From positions 1,798,001-1,862,000 of the forward strand of contig ML058577.1 of assembly GCA_003013855.2 (NCBI GenBank): a stretch of DNA of 64,000 nucleotides, read 5' to 3'. A program made the translations under genes and the position numbers. Below the pieces are notes generated by a model that saw only the letters and a program-made list of their open reading frames with translations, had not been told where the DNA came from and searched no databases. Shown here piece by piece: positions 58,203-64,000 of this stretch (position 1 is the first letter of the stretch; each line of letters starts with the position of its first letter). This DNA comes from Liriodendron chinense (Eukaryota > Streptophyta > Magnoliopsida > Magnoliales > Magnoliaceae).

Positions 58203-61200
58203 TGAACTTCGAGAGCTTGAGATGGACGATAGAATGTTCGGCTCGTAGCTGGGCCATCTCGTTCTCAATCTCCACGAGACGTCCAGTAGCCTCTTGGTAT
58301 TCCACGTCAACAGTCTGCCAATCCTTCCGTACTGCAGCCACGTCCGCCTCATGTAAGTCAAGTTTCGGAAGAAGGGACCGAAAGTGATCGCGTTTTTCCT
58401 CGACGGAAGGGTCAACCTTGAGGTGCCTCGCCTCGTTCACTTGAGCCATCCCGTCCTTAAATTGGGACACGTGACTGACTATTGAAGAGATGTCAATCCC
58501 GAGCCACGTGGCGTTAAGCTCTAATGTCTGCAATGCCTCGTCCAAGATAGACCATTCGTCCCCATTCTTCAACGAATCAACGATGTAGGACAGTAAGCTC
58601 TTCACAAGATTCGCTTTGGTCCTTGATAAGCCTCGGAGAGATGAAAGGAATGCCTCAGGCAAGGCTACAGGAACCGAGATGCTGGCAGGAGCAGTGGCTG
58701 GCAAAAGAAATGATAAACATTAGCACACAGAAGAAAGAAAAGAAGCAAACAAAGTGATAAGGACAAGTAGTATACCAGCAACTTCAGGAACTTCGTCGAC
58801 CGGTGCACTGGTTGAAGTGACGGGTGTTGGTGATGCCGGGACACATTCAGTTACACTTTCCACTACTGGCTCAGGCAATTCAGGAGGAGAAAGTACAACG
58901 ATCTCAGGGGTAGGGCTAAGGTTGGTTATCGCCACAGTACTGGCAGGGTCGGCAAGGGGAGGATCTTCAGCTTGTACCCCACTGTCGAAGTCCATAAGGA
59001 TGGGTTCTGTGTCTGCTTCAGGAACAGATCTATCGTATATGGGCTCATTATCTTCACCTTCCCATGTGGGGCAGTTTCCACTTAGGTCTACTTGCGAGCT
59101 CATCTCCCCTTCCTCCCTTGGTCCACTCACGTCGTCGATCGGAACGCTGTCGGCAGCCTTGGAGAGTCGACTCCATGCCTTCTCGGCCTTGTACAGCTTC
59201 CACATATCTTTTATTTTCTTTCCTCCATCAGCAACGGGGACGCGATGAGCGGTCTTCACCCGAGGCCCAGAACGCTCAAGAGACGGTTCAGAATCACTAT
59301 CTCCTGGAACAGAACGTCTGGATAGACTCGTCCGACTCGCTGGACTCTGATCATAACCTCCCCGACCACCAATCAACGGGGTCATTGCAGCCGCAACATC
59401 ACGCTCTCCACCACCTTCGATATCTTCATCACCTTCACCACCCTCAACATCGCCGCCACCTCCTCCATCATTACCACCCACAACATCTTCGTCGTGGTCA
59501 CCATCGTCACCCCCATCGTCACCTTCATCATCATCCCCAATATCATAACCCTCTCTCTGCCCCTCTGTCATGGGACCCACGAGTGGAGAACTTTGATCTT
59601 CTCGCAGTATGATCCTCTATCCATGAGCAACCCATCCTTCTAGTGTATGCTCAGGCTTCTCGTGATCGATTACCACGTTCAGAGAGGTCACGAATTTCTG
59701 CACACCCGGAGTGGCCAGTTGATAGAGCGGCTCCGCCACATAGCCCAGACCGTCAGCAGGAGTAGGATCGATGATAGGAGGAGAAACGAAGACAGGATCA
59801 GCTACGTGCCGATTGTTTCTGATCAAGGAGTATTAGTGAGCCCACCACCTCATCCACCCGTACATAGCATCGGGAGTATACTCGGTGCCCGGAACAATGA
59901 AAGAGCAACCCGACCCGATGAGTAAGAGCTGTCGCCATATCCACTTCCAATGGATCGGTCTTGTGCCATAGGCCCGCTGCTCTCTCGTCACTGGTTCAAG
60001 CATCGCCGGTACCCCTTGGTCATAGCTGAATTGACGAGCAAATCGGTTCGGGTAGTATGGCTCTCTCCAGAACTCAGCCCCCTCCCTCAAAGGTAGTGAA
60101 CTCGGGCGAATGGACACAAAAAATGAGCGCTGATAGGAACCAAGGCTCTCATCATCGTCGAGCAATTCTAGATCCTCATTGTTGGTCCCAGAGAAAAGGA
60201 AGAAGTCAACGTCGTCATGACGAGCTATCTTTGTCTCAATAGTCGTCAAGTTTCCGTTGTTCATCTTCCGCTTCTGAAAGGCATGCAGCGGAACCGATCC
60301 TCTCCGAATGAAATCCTTGAGTTCCATACCATAGACCCATGGGAAGTACACCTCGAGCCAGCCTGAAAAGTAGTGCCACCTGCAGAAGGATGAGTTTATT
60401 CCAAAAGAAGCGGAGCCTTTGTTACTGATAACACCACCGAAGGCTCAGTAGATAGAGCATAAGACTGTCGGAGCTAGTGCATAGCGATGCGCGTTAGCCA
60501 AGTTCCCCGCCAAAGCAAAGCAAGAAACTCTTACGCTGTCTGCTTGTTTAGAGCTCGGTAAGGCCACACAGCATAGCCAATAGGCCAAGAACCCAGCTAG
60601 CTCATAGGTGGGAGATAATTTGTTTGGCTGTGGGAACTTTGTCTTCATCTTGGCTTCTAAGACCGATTTGTCTCTGCGGCCTTCGTCATATGGAGTGTAG
60701 TTCAAGCTGAAAGGGAAATGGGATCATCAGTAAAAAGAAGAAGAAATGGAATGGAACGCAGAAGTACAACTCAAGTCGATAAACTCACTTTAGACCATGA
60801 CTGAAGTAAATCAACCAATCTTCAAATGGTACTTTATCCTTGGAGCTCAGGAACTGTGGCAGCTCCGCAAACAGTTCATAGCAGGCTTCGGAGTAGAAGC
60901 CTTCATCCACGCCCTTCTTCTTCTTGGACAGCTCACCATCACTGGGCGTCCATTCATCATAAATTCGGCCACGGATGGGAAGACTGGCTATCCAATATAA
61001 GTCCCAGAGCGATATGCTCATTTCTCCGCAGGGTAGGTGGAAGGAGTTTGTGACGGAGCTCCAATGGTTCAAAAACCCCTTGTAGACACATGGCTCCCGA
61101 TAGAAGTAATTAGATGTCGCCTTGATGGCCCTAAGAAGACCCACCTGCTTCAGGGTATCTTCATGTTGCTCGATAATTCTGTTGGCCTACACTTCGTAAC

Positions 61201-62035
61201 CAGGATGAGGACTTAGATGTCCTCGAGTTCTGAACCCACCGGTAGGCCAAATCTCTGCGTCTGACAAGGGACGGAATCTCTGACGCAGTGTCTCGTAATA
61301 GTGAGTCGAAAATGGTTGGTGGGGGTCGTGGTTGGGTTCCAGGAATATCATGTCCTTCTCCCCAAGGACAGACTGCAATGTGCTGTTCTTGGATACAGTG
61401 CAATTGAGTAATGTCTCCAGAATAGATGTCCATGAATCGACACTGTAGAAAGAATTGGCTCGGCATACGTCTGAAGGTTCAATACTAGGGAGAGAGCAAT
61501 ATCGCTGAAAACTCTTTGGGAACCGAATGTATTGCTTCGTGTACGGATTACGAATTATGAGAGACGACACCGCCAATTTCACAGAAGACCAGACAACCCT
61601 TATCTAGTCAGACTTTGACTTCACTTGTCTTTCCATATATACTTGTTTGGAGCTCTTGCCAGCTGTCTTCGGGCTACCGCGCTTGACAGACTGCACGGGT
61701 GCAACCGGGCTAGCCTCGCCCTCCTCAGACCCAACCACTTCGTCGGTCCGGAAGCCTTGCAGGGGAGCGTACCATGCATCCCACTCTTCCTGGGTGCCTT
61801 CATCAGGAGGGGCTGGTAGAACCTTGTCGCAAAGGATCTTCCGCTGCACATGCTTCGGCAACGTCAATATACGCTCATAAAAGTTGAACCTTTCGGGCTG
61901 ATGAAACCACTAAGGGTTTAGATCGGATGGCCGTGTCACTTTCTTGGGCGAAGGTCTCTTGCGCTTACGTGAGGTCACCTTAGAACCTGAGGGACCGGCC
62001 TTTGAAGGGCCAGCGTTGGAAGCACCACCGACCAT
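58203..62035 (-). pseudogene. Antisense PMD/coiled-coil gene of element A, exons 1 to 3
   Basis: Same gene as in B, read leftward. The ATG at 62035 (MVGGASNAGPSKAGPSG) lies six bases after a splice acceptor (GTGCAG). Exon 1 (62035-60789) has a TAG at 61912-61910, other stops and frame changes, and the PMD hallmark LPCGEMSISLWDLYWIASLP. The 82-bp intron (60788-60707) matches B's. Exon 2 has LAGFLAYWLCCVALPS, a TGA replacing Arg in CSIY-stop (about 60445), then FPWVYGMELKDFI, an acidic Asp/Gly linker (59560-59400), a basic patch and a Pro-rich part. A 78-bp intron (58775-58698) precedes exon 3, the coiled coil (LPEAFLSSLRGLSRTKAN), which breaks at 58203 where element B inserted and continues at 18247. 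It is more decayed than B's copy. Confidence 0.88.
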
Positions 62036-62379
62036 GACGATCTGCACGAACACGTTAAAACATCAGATGAAATGCAAGAGCCAGAAAATCATGCATTCAG
62101 GTACGCGTAAACTCTACACAATTTAAACCAAAAGAAACACCATGCTTAGTTCAGCACGCCTTAAGAATTCCGAGCGTATGGGGGCTGTCATTCCCCTAAA
62201 GCAATGATCATGCATATGTAAAAGCTCAAAAGAGAGGAGTACCAGACCCCATGCGCCCCGAAATAACAATCCTCGATATCATGGGTAATGACCCATCCAA
62301 TTGAGGGCACATGGTTTATATCGTGCGTGTTTAACTGGAAGTGTCGGAGGGCAACAATTTTACAACTCTGAAAATCAGT

Positions 62380-62880
62380 GCAAGCCAGACCCAGCGCGTC
62401 CAATAATTGGACACTTGTAGAACAAGGTGCGTTGGGCCCAGCGAGTCCAGTAATCGGACGATTTCCATAAGTCTGAAAATATGATGTGCGCTAGACTCAG
62501 CGCATCGATAAAATGAACCAAACAAGTGCCGCTGGACGCGCTGGACATGGTGCGTCCGATAATTGAAGAAGTCCACAGACGCAGATGCGTGCTAGGGTTG
62601 GCGCATCGACAAAATACCCAAGTTTCACCAAGTAATACCCGCTTGACCCAGCGCGTCACAAAAATGGGTTTTTTGCCAAAAAACACGTAAGGGCGCGCTA
62701 GATCCAGCGCGTCCATAAAATGGATTAAGTGCACTAAGAGCAATTTCATGACGCGCTGGAGCCAGCTCGTTGAAAAATGGGTCCGACCTTGGATTACTTG
62801 ACATGCTCGTTATTTAATTGACGCACTGGCGATAATAAATCGACGCGCTGGAGAATAAATGAACGCGTTGACGAGAGCTC
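62380..62880. repeat. Array of GACGCGCTGG/CCAGCGCGTC words in the leader of A's antisense gene
   Basis: Half-words or facing pairs near 62390, 62431, 62488, 62535, 62586, 62649, 62693, 62750, 62818, 62842 and 62860, roughly 45-60 bp apart. They match the words in A's LTR (8291-9320). The array lies between the antisense TATA box (62936) and the ATG (62035), in transcribed leader or its intron. Between 62036 and 62380 I see no other feature. Confidence 0.88.
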
Positions 62881-62928
62881 TCTGATGCGCAAATGAATAG
62901 GAAATGACTGAAATGACCCAAGTCTCCC

Positions 62929-62947
62929 TATTTATAGCGGGACCCGG
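62929..62947 (-). promoter_or_regulatory. Promoter of A's antisense gene
   Basis: On the - strand CCGGGTCCCGCTATAAATA, with the TATA box at 62936-62929. It is one base different from B's (32795-32813). It lies about 70 bp inside the 3' LTR boundary, as in B. Confidence 0.78.
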
Positions 62948-62996
62948 AAAATCCGATGCGATGCAATGAACGACTGCGCGTCCATCCCAACACATC

Positions 62997-63007
62997 GGAG
63001 GGGCATC
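62997..63007 (+). other. Polypurine tract of element A
   Basis: GGAGGGGCATC directly before TGTTTGGGTCCC, identical to the tract of element B. It fixes the 3' LTR start at 63008. Confidence 0.88.
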
Positions 63008-64000
63008 TGTTTGGGTCCCAAAAGTCAAGATCCTCAAAACAGGGATCACAAGTGTACAATCTGCCCCATCACTGGATTTAGGGACAGTGCATCAGAAATC
63101 TCGGCAAAAATCACAAACACAAGACTTAACCAAAAATAAAAAGTTGACCCAGTGGTGGGCCCCACTGTTCATCATGATCAGAACTCTCCAAATTTGGGAG
63201 GGTAAGTTCAATCATGGACAAATAGAGCCATGTGTGACCAAGGTTTGGTTCACTTTCCATATCAAAGCAATGAGCCTCATTTAAAATGTTTCCATCTTTT
63301 TACACATGTACATGGACAAATGAGAATAAGAAGGAAATTAGTCCCCAAGGGCAACTCAAAATCCCCACCTCAATGGATTGAAAGGAGCACATAGCCCACT
63401 TGAAAAACCATAAGAACCCACTCTTAGGTCAATCATGGGTAACTTATGTGCATCATCTTGATAAATGTTTTGACTATGAGAATACAATGTGGTGGTCTAC
63501 CCACAAACATATGAATCAAAGGAGCTAATGGTAAAAAATGATGCACATAGCCCACTTGAAGAGTTAAAGTTGACAATGTCCATGCAAGGACAAGTTTGGG
63601 CAACTTATGTGCACCACTTCCTTTACCAAAGAGAAGATCATTTGAACATAAGAGAGCATGGCTTGATGAGTCACCCAACCATCATGAAAAATGGTTAAGA
63701 ATGATATACATAGCCCACTTGAAAACTGTTGGGGTCCCAAAAGTCAGGATCCTCAAAACAGGGATCACAAGTGTACAATCTGCCCCATCACTGGATTTAG
63801 GGGCAGTGCATCAGAAATCTCGGCAAAAATCAAAAACACAAGACTCAACCAAAAAATGGAAAGTTGACCCAGTGGTGGGCCCCACTGTTCATCATGATCA
63901 GAACCCACCAAATTTGGGAGGATAAGTTCAATCATGGACAAATAAAGCCAGTGCATCAGCATCCATTACAAAGCGGGCCCCACAAGCCCTTCGTTTCGCA
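63008..64000 (+). repeat. 3' LTR of element A, with an internal duplication, cut by the window end
   Basis: Starts after the polypurine tract. 63008-63229 is the first 222 bp of the LTR. 63230-63726 is segment T (three 160-bp repeats), nearly identical to 7489-7987. 63727-64000 starts the LTR a second time (TGTTGGGGTCCC) and matches 7988-8261 to the last base. So the LTR start is present twice, 719 bp apart, on the right, but once on the left. Confidence 0.8.

Larger units (their letters stand above)
7988..64000 (+). mobile_element. Element A: outermost Tat-lineage retrotransposon, split by element B
   Basis: Left part 7988-18252, right part 58203 to beyond the window. Order: 5' LTR, primer site 10263, gag-pol on +, convergent spacer, antisense PMD gene on -, polypurine tract, 3' LTR. 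It is the host of element B and therefore the oldest of the datable insertions here. Its coding parts are the most decayed, in agreement. The target duplication cannot be tested because the right end lies outside the window. Confidence 0.88.

Noticed and set aside
1..64000. Host protein-coding genes
   Set aside because: All frames with recognisable domains belong to retrotransposon gag-pol or to genes carried inside these elements. The PMD frame at 5880-7175 was considered as a host gene, but it is broken and lies among element remains.

Overview
The window is plant nuclear DNA made almost entirely of nested Ty3/gypsy LTR retrotransposons. I see no host gene. The evidence is polyproteins with Tat-lineage features (YVDD reverse transcriptase followed by a second, archaeal-type RNase H), an Athila-like polyprotein (FIDDF reverse transcriptase, Asp-type primer site), plant mobile domain (PMD) proteins, and GT-AG introns of about 80-90 bp. 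The species cannot be told from this sequence. It suggests a seed plant with a repeat-rich genome.

Layout. (1) 1-7175: the 3' part of a decayed Tat-like element (D). It has the end of pol on + (1-1291), a degenerate spacer repeat, and two antisense PMD-like reading frames (2353-4950 and 5880-7175). (2) 7489-18252 plus 58203-64000: element A, Tat lineage, + strand. Its 5' LTR ends at 10259, gag-pol runs 10644-17585, and an antisense PMD/coiled-coil gene occupies 62035-58203 and then 18247-18044. Its 3' LTR starts at 63008 and leaves the window. (3) 18253-58197: element B, a related Tat element on the - strand, inserted in the last exon of A's antisense gene (target duplication ACCAC). It is about 17.8 kb once its own insertions are removed. 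(4) B's 3' LTR is split by an Athila-like solo LTR (18468-20125, duplication ATTAC) and by element C (20504-31425, Tat lineage, - strand, duplication ACGGT). (5) B's antisense PMD gene is split by an Athila-like element (36099-45679, - strand, duplication CTTTT). B's other LTR (56299-58197) preserves the empty sites for the solo LTR and for C, so the nesting order is firm: A, then B, then C, the solo LTR and the Athila-like element.

How the parts fit. In A, B and C, gag-pol is read from the LTR. A second gene is read on the opposite strand from an internal TATA promoter next to the 3' LTR, has introns, and ends tail-to-tail with pol. In A and B it codes for a PMD domain, an acidic Asp/Gly linker, a Pro-rich stretch and a C-terminal coiled coil. 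In C it codes for a putative gypsy-type transposase (Transposase_28-like) domain and a coiled coil.

Main point of interest. Every LTR family here carries its own phased array of an inverted-repeat word: CGACCGGTC-type in the Athila-like LTRs, GACGCGCTGG/CCAGCGCGTC in A, GGTGCGTGG/CCACGCACC in B, and GACTCTCGA/TCGAGAGTC in C. In A and B the same family word also fills the leader of the antisense gene. This looks like matched binding sites for a dimeric factor. An element-encoded regulator or anti-silencing protein is possible, but that is inference.
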